Positions 1 to 8,731 of a stretch of DNA of 64,000 bases are shown here, in pieces. The DNA lies in contig NZ_JQBW01000006.1 of assembly GCF_001437055.1 (NCBI RefSeq), positions 189,145-253,144 on the forward strand, given 5' to 3'. Each line of letters opens with the position of its first letter. Within the stretch, counting starts at the first letter, position 1. The notes under the pieces were generated by a model, which was not told where the DNA came from, did no database searches, and worked only from the letters and a program-made list of their open reading frames with translations. The translations under genes and the position numbers were made by a program. Origin of the DNA: Limosilactobacillus secaliphilus (GTDB taxonomy: Bacteria; Bacillota; Bacilli; Lactobacillales; Lactobacillaceae).

Positions 1-2
1 AC

Positions 3-1397
3 GTTTCATACATCCAACCGGCACAGGTCTTCATGGCCACCGGTTTCTCCCTGGTCGCCATCTGCCTGTTGACCATTTCTCGTCGACAATCGCCACGCCT
101 AATCGACTGTCTCTTCTGTTTCTTGATCGTGGTCGACGTTACCACCAATGCCTACGTCTCCCTCAACCAAATCTCTTACGTTTCCCAGGCCGAATATGGT
201 AATTACACCACTGCCTTAAACCAGGCCATCAAAAAGGTTAAACACAAAAACCGTGGATTCTACCGGGTGGGCAAGAACTTCATGCGTACCAAGGACGATC
301 CCTTTCAATCGGATTTTTACAGTGCCGATCATTTCGGTTCAACCATGGAGCCAAATATCAGCCACTTTATGGGCGCACTGGGCAACCCGGCCGGCGATGG
401 CTATGTCACTTATACCAACGGGACGAAGGTCACCGATGCCCTCCTCAACTTCCGTTACTACTTAGCCGCCCGCAACAACGGTTACTCAGGCGACAATCTC
501 GTTCTGCCATTGACTTCAACCAGACCTGACTGGCAGCATACAAAGACGGTGGCCCAAACTAAGCTGGTCAACATCAAAGAAAACAAGGAGCAGCTGCCGG
601 TTGCCTTCGCTGCCAACCGGGATATCATCAACTTCCGCTCACTGACGCTCGACCCGCTTGCCTACCAGTCACAGATCTTTCAGACCCTTGCTGGCCGGGG
701 CAACCAGCCCACCTTCTTCCAAGTGCAAAACTTCGATCACGTGGACTTCAACAACGTCAACGATGCCCATCAAATTACGGGCACCACTTTCCGCCGCAAG
801 AATCGCAAACAGCGGGCCAGTGTCGTCCTGCATTTCAAGCCGGTGGATAATGATGCCTACTACTTGACGCTGGGTCCGTCGGTAAAGAGTGTCGCCAAGA
901 TTTCGATTAACGATCACCCGTTGCACCAATACCCTACCTATCGCAACACCATCGTGGTCAACGTTGCCGATCACGCGAAAAACAAAAACATTACCGTTCG
1001 CCTGCAATTGAAGAAGCAGACGATGTGGTTGCAAAACGTCAGCCTCTATAAGCTGAACGAAACCAGCTTCAATAAGTGCAAACGAATTCTGCAGCGTTCA
1101 CCCCTGCACGTCACCAGCTGGCACGAAAATCGCCTGTCCGGTTGGATCAACGTGAAACACAACCAACAGTTACTGATGACGACCATTCCGTATAACAGCG
1201 GCTGGCACGTCAAGATCGATGGCCAAGCAGTCACCGGTCAAAAAGTGCTGAACACCTTCCTGGCCGTCCCTATTACTCCTGGCAAACACCAGGTTAGTTT
1301 CACCTTCTGGCCGCCATTATTAACCCTTGGCCTAACCGTTTCGGCATTGACTTTGGCCGCCCTGATCGTGGCTGATAAGAAGAAAATATTAAAGTAA
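3..1397 (+). CDS. YfhO-family membrane protein, C-terminal part (5' end outside window)
   Basis: The reading frame is open to the window edge, so the 464 visible residues are the C-terminal part of a longer protein. It starts with hydrophobic segments (about residues 11-24 and 32-45), continues as a long extracytoplasmic beta-rich region, and ends with one transmembrane helix followed by a lysine-rich tail (ADKKKILK). This matches the C-terminal half of YfhO/bacterial membrane proteins of the GT-C glycosyltransferase type, which in Firmicutes are linked to glycosylation of lipoteichoic acid or other surface polymers. The exact substrate cannot be told. It is convergent with greA across a shared terminator. 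Family call is by recognition of the overall pattern, so moderately sure. Confidence 0.75.
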   Translation, partial: VSYIQPAQVFMATGFSLVAICLLTISRRQSPRLIDCLFCFLIVVDVTTNAYVSLNQISYVSQAEYGNYTTALNQAIKKVKHKNRGFYRVGKNFMRTKDDPFQSDFYSADHFGSTMEPNISHFMGALGNPAGDGYVTYTNGTKVTDALLNFRYYLAARNNGYSGDNLVLPLTSTRPDWQHTKTVAQTKLVNIKENKEQLPVAFAANRDIINFRSLTLDPLAYQSQIFQTLAGRGNQPTFFQVQNFDHVDFNNVNDAHQITGTTFRRKNRKQRASVVLHFKPVDNDAYYLTLGPSVKSVAKISINDHPLHQYPTYRNTIVVNVADHAKNKNITVRLQLKKQTMWLQNVSLYKLNETSFNKCKRILQRSPLHVTSWHENRLSGWINVKHNQQLLMTTIPYNSGWHVKIDGQAVTGQKVLNTFLAVPITPGKHQVSFTFWPPLLTLGLTVSALTLAALIVADKKKILK

Positions 1398-1411
1398 AAT
1401 AAATTGGTCAA

Positions 1412-1453
1412 AAAATACCTCCCTACATTCAGATGAATGTAAGGAGGTATTTT
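1412..1453. terminator. Bidirectional terminator between yfhO-like gene and greA
   Basis: Inverted repeat AAAATACCTCC...GGAGGTATTTT with a central extra ACATTC/GAATGT helix; T-rich on both sides, so it can end the convergent transcripts. Confidence 0.85.
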
Positions 1454-1479
1454 AAATTATCTAGATCTTAAGGCATCAA

Positions 1480-1956
1480 CTATTCAACCTTCAGAATCTT
1501 GACGTGCATCGTCCCACTTGGGATTTCGATGTCGACTTTTTCACCAACCTTGTGACCTAACAAGCCTTTAGCCATTGGTGATTCGTTGGAGATCTTACCA
1601 TTCATTGGATCCGATTCGGATTCACCAACAATGGTGTAGGTTTCGGGATCTTCGTCTGGCAGTTCCTTAAAGGTGATCTTGCGGCCCATTGAAACTTCGT
1701 CAGCGGCAACATCGTCATTGTCAATAATCACTGCGTATTGCAGCATATTTTCAATCTGACTAATCCGCCCTTCAACGAATGCCTGTTCATCCTTAGCAGA
1801 TTCGTATTCGGAGTTTTCTGACAAGTCACCATAGCTTCTAGCGATCTTAATACGCTTAATGACTTCTGGACGCCGGTGCAGGCGCAGATCTTCGAGTTCC
1901 TTTTGCAGCTTTTCCTTACCTTCAGCTGTCATCGGATACGTTTTTTCATCAGCCAT
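1480..1956 (-). CDS. greA: Transcription elongation factor GreA
   Basis: 158 aa, the usual GreA length. The N-terminal coiled coil (about residues 1-75, with the conserved [20 protein letters not shown] stretch and the [13 protein letters not shown] tip region) is followed by the FKBP-like C-terminal domain ending in HVKILKVE. GreA binds the RNA polymerase secondary channel and stimulates transcript cleavage to rescue backtracked complexes; the tip acidic residues D and E of the [14 protein letters not shown] segment are the cleavage-stimulating ones. Start ATG has a GAGGTAA ribosome site. It lies 81 bp downstream of udk, the common lactobacillar order, so co-transcription is likely. Confidence 0.97.
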   Translation of the reverse strand: MADEKTYPMTAEGKEKLQKELEDLRLHRRPEVIKRIKIARSYGDLSENSEYESAKDEQAFVEGRISQIENMLQYAVIIDNDDVAADEVSMGRKITFKELPDEDPETYTIVGESESDPMNGKISNESPMAKGLLGHKVGEKVDIEIPSGTMHVKILKVE

Positions 1957-2037
1957 ATTGTTAGTTACCTCTTTTTCCTTTTTTCACAAATGCAACACTA
2001 TCATTTCGTCAGTCACAATGCAACCGTTCTGTAAAAA

Positions 2038-2682
2038 TTAAGACAAGTGATGACCACGTGCATTCAGAACATCCTTCACCTTTGTTGCCAACAGATCAAT
2101 GGCCACGTGGTTTTGACCACCTTCTGGCACAATGATGTCAGCATAACGCTTAGTTGGTTCCACGAATTGGTGGTACATCGGCTTGACCGTTGCCAGGTAC
2201 TGGTTGATGACCGAATCCAAAGACCGGCCACGTTCTTCCATGTCCCGCTTGATCCGGCGAATGATCCGGATGTCAGAATCGGTGTCAACGAAGACCTTGA
2301 TGTCCATCAGATTACGCAGGCGCTCGTCATCCAAAATCAGGATCCCTTCCAGAATGATGATGTCTTGTGGTTCAACATGAACCGTCTTCTTGGACCGCGT
2401 GTACTGCTTGTAATCGTAGACCGACATTTCAATTGCTTTACCGTGGCGCAAGTCGGCCAGCTGCTTAATCAACAGGTCAGTATCAAAGGCCAACGGGTGG
2501 TCATAGTTGACCTTCTTCCGCTCTTCCATGGTCATATCAGCTTGGTCATTGTAATAGGTGTCTTGCGTAATGATCTGAATGGCCTCACCATGCAGTTCAT
2601 CATAAATCGCGTGCGCAACGGTCGTTTTACCGCTACCACTACCACCAGTAACCCCAATGACAATCGGTTTCTTCTTATCCAT
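2038..2682 (-). CDS. udk: Uridine kinase
   Basis: 214 aa. Phosphorylates uridine and cytidine with ATP or GTP in pyrimidine salvage. Walker A is [12 protein letters not shown] near the N-terminus; the QDTYYND and YDHPLAFD motifs of the uridine kinase family follow, then the lid-region arginines in [12 protein letters not shown]. Length and motifs are complete. Upstream of greA on the same strand with a short gap, so the two are probably one unit. Confidence 0.96.
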   Translation of the reverse strand: MDKKKPIVIGVTGGSGSGKTTVAHAIYDELHGEAIQIITQDTYYNDQADMTMEERKKVNYDHPLAFDTDLLIKQLADLRHGKAIEMSVYDYKQYTRSKKTVHVEPQDIIILEGILILDDERLRNLMDIKVFVDTDSDIRIIRRIKRDMEERGRSLDSVINQYLATVKPMYHQFVEPTKRYADIIVPEGGQNHVAIDLLATKVKDVLNARGHHLS

Positions 2683-2736
2683 TATTATTTTCTCCTGCCT
2701 ATCATTTCAGTGCCTAAAGTTTATTTAACAACGACA

Positions 2737-2769
2737 GGCCCCCAGCACCGTCAAAGAGTGCTGGAGACC
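2737..2769 (-). terminator. Terminator after pheT
   Basis: On the minus strand GGTCTCCAGCAC pairs with GTGCTGGGGGCC (two G-T pairs), loop TCTTTGACG, followed by a weak T-rich stretch (TGTCGTTGTT). Confidence 0.65.
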
Positions 2770-2807
2770 ATCGTTTAATCTAATTTAAGAGATACCCCGG
2801 GTAAAAA

Positions 2808-5237
2808 TTAACGAATTTCTGCGCCCAATGCATCCGTCAGATGAGCCTCAACCTTAGCAAAGGCCTTATTGACTGTTTCTTCCTTCAGCGTATCGTTTTG
2901 ATCTCGGTAGGTCAGCGTGTAGGCCAGTGACTTCTTACCCTTTGGCAGGTGGCTGCCTTCATAAACATCGAATAAGTGAACATCGGTTAAGAATGCTCCA
3001 CCCTTTTCATTGATGGCGTTAACCACATCGGCATTCGTGACTGAGCTGTCGACTAACAGGGCAATGTCCCGCGTGATGGATGGGTACTTGCTGATTGCTT
3101 CGTAGTGCTTGTCACGCCGGTCAGCCTTCAACAATGCTTCCAGATTCAGTTCAAAGACATAGGTTTCTGGAATCTTGTATTCTTTGGCCGTTTGTGGGTG
3201 AACTTCACCAATGAAACCAACTTGTTGATTGTCCAGCAGAATGTTTGCCGTCCGGCCAGGGTGCATTTCTGGCCGTGAACTGTCAGCCACAAATTCAACT
3301 TTACCGTTGACCGCGAAGTTCTTCAGGTACTGTTCAACAATTCCCTTCAACTGGAAGAAGTCGATCTGGTCGCCCTTCATATGCCAGTTGTCAGCATAAA
3401 GGCTGCCAGTGACCGCTCCGGCAACGTGTTCCTCTTCGCGTGGACGTTCGCCGCCAGCTGGGATGAAGACGCGTCCTTGTTCATATAAGGCAACATTATC
3501 GACGTTCCGGGCATGGTTGTAGGCAATGTCGTTCAAGAGGCCAGAAACAATGTTCATCCGCGTGGCAACGTGATCACTGCTCATTGGGTAGGACAATACC
3601 ATCGGTTCAACATCCTGTGGTTCAACCATGAACTGCTTAGCCTTAGCCACCGTCGTCAAGGAATAAGAGATGGCTTGATCCAGGCCCAGACCTTCCAGAA
3701 CGTGACGACTAGCACGCAGGCGCCGTTGCCGGTCAGTCAGGCCACCCAAAGTCCGGGTCATGACTGGCAGCGTCGATGGGATCTTGTCGTAGCCGTACAG
3801 ACGAGCAATTTCTTCGTTCAGGTCAGCTGGGATACTGATGTCCCAACGCCGCGCCGGCACAACCACTTTGAACTGATCATCATCGATCTTTTCAGTGGCA
3901 AAATCGAGCCGGCGGAAAATGTCCAGTAAGTCTGCTAATGAGAGGTCCGTCCCCAGAGTGTCATTGACCTTGGCCGTTGACATCTGAATGGTCTTGGCTG
4001 GGTAGTCGGACTGGTTGCCGACCACAATGCCTTGGTCCACCGTCCCATTGGCTAATTGAGTCAACCAGTATGCTGCTTCGTTCAAGGCCGTTTCAACCGT
4101 TTCTGGGTTAATGCCCCGTTCGAAGCGCATGGAGGATTCGCTGTGCAGGTCTAAGCGACGGGCCTGTTTACGCACCATGACTGGGTCGAAGATGGCGGCT
4201 TCCAATGCAACCGTCTTGGTGTTGTTGTCGACCATCGTGCTCTTGCCACCCATCGTACCGGCTAAGGCAACGGCTGTATCACCAGCAGCAATCACGATGT
4301 CGTTGGCCTTTAAGACGCGTTCTTCATCATCCAGGGTGGTCAGCTTTTCACCTTCATGAGCGTGACGCACATTGATGTCATGACTTGGCAGCTTGTCATA
4401 GTCAAAGCTGTGCAGCGGCTGACCATACTTCAGCAGGATGTAGTTGGTAATGTCGACCACGTTGTTGATTGGCCGCACACCGGAGTTCATCAGCTTAACC
4501 TTCAACCACAATGGACTGTCAGCGACTTTAACGTTTTCGATGACCCGCATTTTGTAAACCGGTGCGATCTTGTCATCGGCAACACTGATCTTCACCTTGT
4601 CGCTGGCTGGACCACCGTCTTCGCTTGCTAAAGCATGTTGACGGAAGTTCTTCTTCAAGTCGTAAATGGCAGACAGGTCGTTGACATTGCCGTAGATACT
4701 CAACATGTCACCACGGTTTGGCGTCACGTCAGTATCGATAATCGTGTCGTCCATGCCAACGTATGGCCAGACTGGTTCACCAACCTTAGCGTCGTCAGGC
4801 AGGATCCAGATACCTTCGTCGTCACTCTTTGGCGTCACACTGGTGCTGACCCCTAATTCTTGCAGGGCACACAGCATGCCGTTGGATTCTTCGCCCCGCA
4901 TCTTGCTGCGCTTAATCTTAACGTTATTGCCGATACGGGCACCGTGTAAGGCAACAATAACCTTCTCACCGGCAGCCACATTAGGTGCACCACAAACGAT
5001 TTGTACCGTCTCATCATCACTGACCTGAACCTGACAAACGTGGAGGTGGTCAGAATTCGGGTGGGGTACGCATTCTTTAACCAAACCAACGACGACCTTC
5101 TTCAAACCGTCTTTTGGTGAGGACACTTCGTTGATATCGACGGAAGTCCGTGCCAGCTTTTCTGCTAAGGCCGCTGGCTTAATACCATTCTTTGCCAGAG
5201 GCAGGTATTCATTTAACCATTGATATGATACTTTCAT
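2808..5237 (-). CDS. pheT: Phenylalanyl-tRNA synthetase beta subunit
   Basis: 809 aa, full bacterial length. Pairs with PheS as an alpha2-beta2 enzyme charging tRNA-Phe. An EMAP-like tRNA-binding OB domain lies at about residues 40-155 (HPNSDHLHVCQV, GAPNVAAG), then B1/B5 domains, the B3/B4 editing domain region (WLKVKLMNSGVRPINNVVD), the catalytic-like core and the C-terminal anticodon-binding FDX-ACB domain (ISKYPSITRDIALLVD). Only 6 bp separate it from pheS upstream, so it is read from the pheS T-box transcript. Confidence 0.97.
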   Translation of the reverse strand: MKVSYQWLNEYLPLAKNGIKPAALAEKLARTSVDINEVSSPKDGLKKVVVGLVKECVPHPNSDHLHVCQVQVSDDETVQIVCGAPNVAAGEKVIVALHGARIGNNVKIKRSKMRGEESNGMLCALQELGVSTSVTPKSDDEGIWILPDDAKVGEPVWPYVGMDDTIIDTDVTPNRGDMLSIYGNVNDLSAIYDLKKNFRQHALASEDGGPASDKVKISVADDKIAPVYKMRVIENVKVADSPLWLKVKLMNSGVRPINNVVDITNYILLKYGQPLHSFDYDKLPSHDINVRHAHEGEKLTTLDDEERVLKANDIVIAAGDTAVALAGTMGGKSTMVDNNTKTVALEAAIFDPVMVRKQARRLDLHSESSMRFERGINPETVETALNEAAYWLTQLANGTVDQGIVVGNQSDYPAKTIQMSTAKVNDTLGTDLSLADLLDIFRRLDFATEKIDDDQFKVVVPARRWDISIPADLNEEIARLYGYDKIPSTLPVMTRTLGGLTDRQRRLRASRHVLEGLGLDQAISYSLTTVAKAKQFMVEPQDVEPMVLSYPMSSDHVATRMNIVSGLLNDIAYNHARNVDNVALYEQGRVFIPAGGERPREEEHVAGAVTGSLYADNWHMKGDQIDFFQLKGIVEQYLKNFAVNGKVEFVADSSRPEMHPGRTANILLDNQQVGFIGEVHPQTAKEYKIPETYVFELNLEALLKADRRDKHYEAISKYPSITRDIALLVDSSVTNADVVNAINEKGGAFLTDVHLFDVYEGSHLPKGKKSLAYTLTYRDQNDTLKEETVNKAFAKVEAHLTDALGAEIR

Positions 5238-5243
5238 GTGACC

Positions 5244-6290
5244 CTATCCTTTCTGATCAAATTGGTTCAGGAACCGAACATCGTTGAGGTAGAAGTCCCG
5301 AATATCTTCAACCCCATATTTCAGCATGGCAAAACGATCTGGGCCCAGCCCAAATGCAAAACCGCCATAGACGTTTGGATCCACACCGGACATCTTCAGT
5401 ACGTTCGGGTGGGTCATCCCAGCACCCAGCACTTCGATCCAGCCAGTACCCTTGCAGATTGGGCAACCCTTACCCATGCAATTAAAGCAGGTGATATCCG
5501 CTTCGACTGATGGTTCAGTGAATGGGAAGTAGCTTGGCCGCAGACGAACCTGCAACTGGTCACCAAACAGCTTCTGGGCAACCAGTTCCAGCGTCCCCTT
5601 CAAGTCGGCCATCGTGATGTGCTTACCAACAACCATTCCTTCAATTTGGTGGAATTGATGACTGTGAGTGGCATCATCGGTGTCACGACGGTAAACCTTA
5701 CCTGGGGAAATCATCTTCAAAGGTCCCTTGCTGAAGTCATGCTTTTCCAGCATCCGCGCTTGCATTGGGGAGGTTTGCGTCCGCATCAGAATGGATGGCG
5801 TTACGTAGAAGGTATCCTGCATGTCCCGTGCGGGGTGGTCTTTTGGCAGGTTCAATTTTTCAAAGTTGTATTCTTCTTCTTCGACTTCATCACCAACGGC
5901 CACTTGGTAACCCATGTCGGTGAAGATATCAACCACCTGGTCAATCACCTGTTGGATAACGTGCGGCTGTCCTTGGGCAACTGATGTTCCCGGCAGGGTC
6001 ACGTCAATCTTTTCTGACTGCAGCTTGGCCTGGAGCAAGTCGTCTTCAATCTGCGACTTCTTTTCATCTAACTTTGCTTGCAGGTCCTGCTTGATTTGGT
6101 TGGCAAATTTACCAACTTGTGGCCGTTCCTCGGCACTCAAATCCTTCATACCCCGCAAGACATTCGTGATGGGCCCCTTCTTACCAAGCAGCCGTACCCG
6201 GATTTTGTTAATGCTATCCAGGTCCGCGGTCTTTTGGATATCAGCAAGTCCTTGATCACGAAGCTCTTCAAGTTTCTCTCTAATTCCCAT
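5244..6290 (-). CDS. pheS: Phenylalanyl-tRNA synthetase alpha subunit
   Basis: 348 aa from the ATG at 6290, which is preceded by an AGGAGG-type site (minus strand AAAGGAGGAACACC). The frame runs open further upstream into the T-box leader, but that stretch is the regulatory RNA. N-terminal coiled coil (residues 1-90) binds tRNA; the class II core shows motif 2-like [21 protein letters not shown] and motif 3-like [17 protein letters not shown]. The tetrameric enzyme charges tRNA-Phe. A small CxxC...CxxC set ([14 protein letters not shown]) near residues 285-300 is a Firmicute-type insertion seen in this family. Confidence 0.97.
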   Translation of the reverse strand: MGIREKLEELRDQGLADIQKTADLDSINKIRVRLLGKKGPITNVLRGMKDLSAEERPQVGKFANQIKQDLQAKLDEKKSQIEDDLLQAKLQSEKIDVTLPGTSVAQGQPHVIQQVIDQVVDIFTDMGYQVAVGDEVEEEEYNFEKLNLPKDHPARDMQDTFYVTPSILMRTQTSPMQARMLEKHDFSKGPLKMISPGKVYRRDTDDATHSHQFHQIEGMVVGKHITMADLKGTLELVAQKLFGDQLQVRLRPSYFPFTEPSVEADITCFNCMGKGCPICKGTGWIEVLGAGMTHPNVLKMSGVDPNVYGGFAFGLGPDRFAMLKYGVEDIRDFYLNDVRFLNQFDQKG

Positions 6291-6541
6291 GGTGTTCCTC
6301 CTTTGTGGGGTGGCAATAAAAAAAACCCCGTCCGAAAAGGGACGAGGTTTATTTCGCGGTACCACCCTAGTTTATGACTAATGCCATACACTCGACGATT
6401 TGATAACGGCGATCAACCGGGGTAATACCAGCTCTGGAAATGAAATTCGCTGGGCTTAACTGGGGATGACTTCCAGTGCATCATCATCCTTCCCTGACAG
6501 GTACTCCCAACTACTAGTTTCCGTCAAAGCGTTTTTCAATT
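6291..6541 (-). promoter_or_regulatory. T-box riboswitch of pheST
   Basis: Minus-strand leader with the T-box core GGTGGTACCGCG (6353-6364) followed by a GC-rich terminator helix AAACCTCGTCCC/GGACGGGGTTTTTTTT (about 6316-6350). Upstream are AGTA-box-like GGGAGTACC and stem I elements; a TTC within GCGAATTTCATTTCC is a candidate Phe specifier. T-box RNAs read uncharged tRNA and switch terminator to antiterminator, here expected to be tRNA-Phe. Confidence 0.93.
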
Positions 6542-6547
6542 GGTCTT

Positions 6548-6575
6548 ATTATAACAATTTAAAGCAGTGGGTCAA
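6548..6575 (-). promoter_or_regulatory. Promoter of the pheST T-box transcript
   Basis: TTGACC (6570-6575), 16-bp spacer, TATAAT (6548-6553) on the minus strand; start expected near 6541. It sits just before the stop codon of the HxlR gene. Confidence 0.8.
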
Positions 6576-6577
6576 GC

Positions 6578-6916
6578 TCACTTGCACCATTTATCGCTCC
6601 ACTCATGGATGGCAGCCATTACCGGCCCCAATTCACGACCACGCGGCGTCAGCGAATAGTCGATCCGGCTTTGGCCCTCATAAGTGTTACGCTGGATGAT
6701 CTGGTCTTCTTCCAGTTCCTTTAAGCGTTCACACAAAACCCGGTCACTGCAAGCGTCAATATGGGAAGCAAGGTCCTTAAAACGCTGTGTTGGTTCATTG
6801 AGCAAGACCTCAATGATCAATCCGTTCCACTTTTTTCCTAGAATTGAAAAAGTCTTGGAAAACCGTGGACACAGACAAAAATCGTCCTTAACCTGTTTTT
6901 CTTTGACTTGATCCAT
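6578..6916 (-). CDS. HxlR-family winged-helix regulator
   Basis: 112 aa. Contains the HxlR signature: Cys pair (CLCP) near residue 15, then the winged helix FSILGKKWNGLIIEVLLNEPTQRF, LASHI, SDRVLCERLKELEE and the wing ending in YSLTPRGREL. HxlR proteins are dimeric DNA-binding regulators, some sensing aldehydes, quinones or thiol stress through the N-terminal cysteine. Its target is not visible here. Ribosome site GGGGAGG. It lies 19 bp after the HD-hydrolase gene on the same strand, so both may be co-transcribed. Confidence 0.88.
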   Translation of the reverse strand: MDQVKEKQVKDDFCLCPRFSKTFSILGKKWNGLIIEVLLNEPTQRFKDLASHIDACSDRVLCERLKELEEDQIIQRNTYEGQSRIDYSLTPRGRELGPVMAAIHEWSDKWCK

Positions 6917-6935
6917 TCAAAAAACCTCCCCAAGC

Positions 6936-7454
6936 TTAGCCCTTTAATTTTGTATTAGTACTCGTTGATTCACTCAATAACTTCTGTTCGATATGCTTAC
7001 GGAACGGCGAGAAGAATTCATGTTCTGCTTCATAGTCGTCAACTAAAGAGACAATCAGACTTTCCATGTACTTCGGCACTGCTAACGTGGCACCAAACAT
7101 ATGCTTCAGGATAATATCTTTTTCCTTATCGTTCAACTTGGTAATCTTTTCCGCATTCCGCAAGGCCACCCGCGGGTGAATAAAGGCGTGGGTGCCCAAG
7201 TCAAACTTGGTCTTGCGCCAGTCATAGTAGAACAGGTCATGCAAAAGCCCGGCCCGTGCAGTGCTCTTGTAATCTAAATGCATGCGCTTGGCAATCCGGT
7301 AGCTGTCGTATGAAACGGCAATCGAATGCTGCAAACGATTAGAGTGGTGGTGCTGCGTAAACTGTGACAGACGCTGCACTGCCGGCTGATCCAACAAATC
7401 TTGCACGATTGCCAGGTATTCTGGATCGTGTTTCCATTCATCTTTTGTCCGCAT
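6936..7454 (-). CDS. HD-domain phosphohydrolase
   Basis: 172 aa. HD superfamily metal-dependent phosphohydrolase: first His in RLQHSIAVSYDSY, the HD pair in AGLLHDLFYYDW, and a later histidine cluster (HAFIHPRVALRNA) and the Asp in SLVDDYEAE. Homologues in lactobacilli are annotated only as HD-domain hydrolases; natural substrate unknown. A complete metal-binding set suggests it is active. Upstream neighbour of the HxlR gene, downstream of the TrmH/SpoU methyltransferase. Confidence 0.82.
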   Translation of the reverse strand: MRTKDEWKHDPEYLAIVQDLLDQPAVQRLSQFTQHHHSNRLQHSIAVSYDSYRIAKRMHLDYKSTARAGLLHDLFYYDWRKTKFDLGTHAFIHPRVALRNAEKITKLNDKEKDIILKHMFGATLAVPKYMESLIVSLVDDYEAEHEFFSPFRKHIEQKLLSESTSTNTKLKG

Positions 7455-7542
7455 TTAAATCACTGCCTCTTTCCTATTTTGCCTTTATTTTACCGTATGT
7501 AAAAGCGAAAGGAAATTATTTTGCTTGTATTATGTAAGTGAA

Positions 7543-8316
7543 TCAACCTTGGTTTAGCTGGAACATCAGTATTCCGGCAGACACGGCCACGTTCAAAGAT
7601 TCGGCCTGGCCCGGCATCGGGATGTAGAGATTATCGGTGGTTTCCTGCAATAATGACTGGTCCATCCCATGGCCTTCGTTACCCATGATCAGTGCAAAGT
7701 CAGGTCCTGGAGTGACGTCTCTGAAGTTCTTGGCTTGCGGATTCAATTCGCTACCATAGACCGGCAAACCAGCAGCTTTGAAGTCGGCAATCCACTTCTT
7801 CAAATCACCAGCAACCAGGTCTAGGTGAAACTGGCTTCCCTGCATGGAACGGACCACTTTCGGGTTAAAGAAATCCGCCGTCTGGTCGCTGGCCACCACA
7901 CCGCGGAATCCTGCCGCATCGGCCGTCCGGACCATGGTGCCAACGTTACCAGGATCCTGAATCCGGTCTAAGAACAGCCAGGCTCCGTGCAGACGATCGG
8001 CTGGCAATTCATGATCGTTAGGCAATTCAACCACGGCGGCAATCCCTTGCGGTGTTTCGGAATCAACGATATCCTTCATAATCGCCGGTGTGACTTCGAA
8101 GACCTGGTCAAACAGTGCTACAATGTCTGCATGACGATCCAACTCATCAGCAACGCCAATGAGCGTCAATAATTTCTGCTGGCTGTGACTGGCTTCTAAA
8201 ACTAAATGCCAGCCATCAAGCAGGTAAGTGTGTGATTTTTTCCGGCCCTTTTTGGTCTGTAATTTTTTCCAATCCTTAACGCGTTGGTTATGGATGGAAG
8301 TGATTTTTTCTCTCAT
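7543..8316 (-). CDS. SpoU/TrmH-family RNA methyltransferase
   Basis: 257 aa from ATG 8316, chosen because GAGGTG stands 6 nt upstream; a GTG lies 9 bp earlier. N-terminal substrate-binding domain (residues 1-95) is followed by the knotted SPOUT domain with the three family motifs: FLDRIQDPGNVGTMVRTADAAG, LIMGNEGHGM and IPMPGQAESLNVAVSAGIL. Such enzymes put 2'-O-methyl groups on rRNA or tRNA (RlmB/TsnR/TrmH type); the exact nucleotide is not predictable. Divergent from acyP, an arrangement common in lactobacilli. The minus strand carries an extended -10 (TGGTATAAT) at 8338-8346. Confidence 0.92.
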   Translation of the reverse strand: MREKITSIHNQRVKDWKKLQTKKGRKKSHTYLLDGWHLVLEASHSQQKLLTLIGVADELDRHADIVALFDQVFEVTPAIMKDIVDSETPQGIAAVVELPNDHELPADRLHGAWLFLDRIQDPGNVGTMVRTADAAGFRGVVASDQTADFFNPKVVRSMQGSQFHLDLVAGDLKKWIADFKAAGLPVYGSELNPQAKNFRDVTPGPDFALIMGNEGHGMDQSLLQETTDNLYIPMPGQAESLNVAVSAGILMFQLNQG

Positions 8317-8377
8317 TCTGTTCACCTCGTCGCGCTAATTATACCATTGTCAATTTATTCTTTTCGGGGGAGTTAAC

Positions 8378-8659
8378 ATGATCAACTATCACATTAAAGT
8401 TTCCGGAATGGTGCAGGGCGTCGGCTTTCGTTGGTCGACCTACCAATTAGCACAGAAATTGGGTTTAACCGGCTTCGTCAAGAACCTGCCCAACGGCCAA
8501 GTCTACATTGTCGTCCAAGGTCCTAGTCAGGCCATGCACAAGTTTCTGCAGGCGATCAAGGATGACTCCATCACCCCATACGGCCATATTGAACACTACG
8601 ACGTAACCCCGGCCAACCTGGGTGAATATGCATCTTTCAAAATCAGCACCGATTGGTAG
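8378..8659 (+). CDS. acyP: Acylphosphatase
   Basis: 93 aa, typical size. Hydrolyses acyl phosphates such as acetyl phosphate. Catalytic Arg is in the loop VQGVGFRWSTYQLA and catalytic Asn in GFVKNLPNGQVYIVVQG. Ribosome site GGGGGAG precedes the ATG. Followed by yidC after 72 bp. Confidence 0.96.
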   Translation: MINYHIKVSGMVQGVGFRWSTYQLAQKLGLTGFVKNLPNGQVYIVVQGPSQAMHKFLQAIKDDSITPYGHIEHYDVTPANLGEYASFKISTDW

Positions 8660-8731
8660 TGTTACTAGCTTTTCAGCTGATTTTAGAGTATTATTTAACA
8701 GACACTTTTTGAAGAAGGATGAGTTAAATCA

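Noticed and set aside
6291-6365. 25-codon N-terminal extension of PheS
   Set aside because: Overlaps the T-box terminator; ATG 6290 has AGGAGG.
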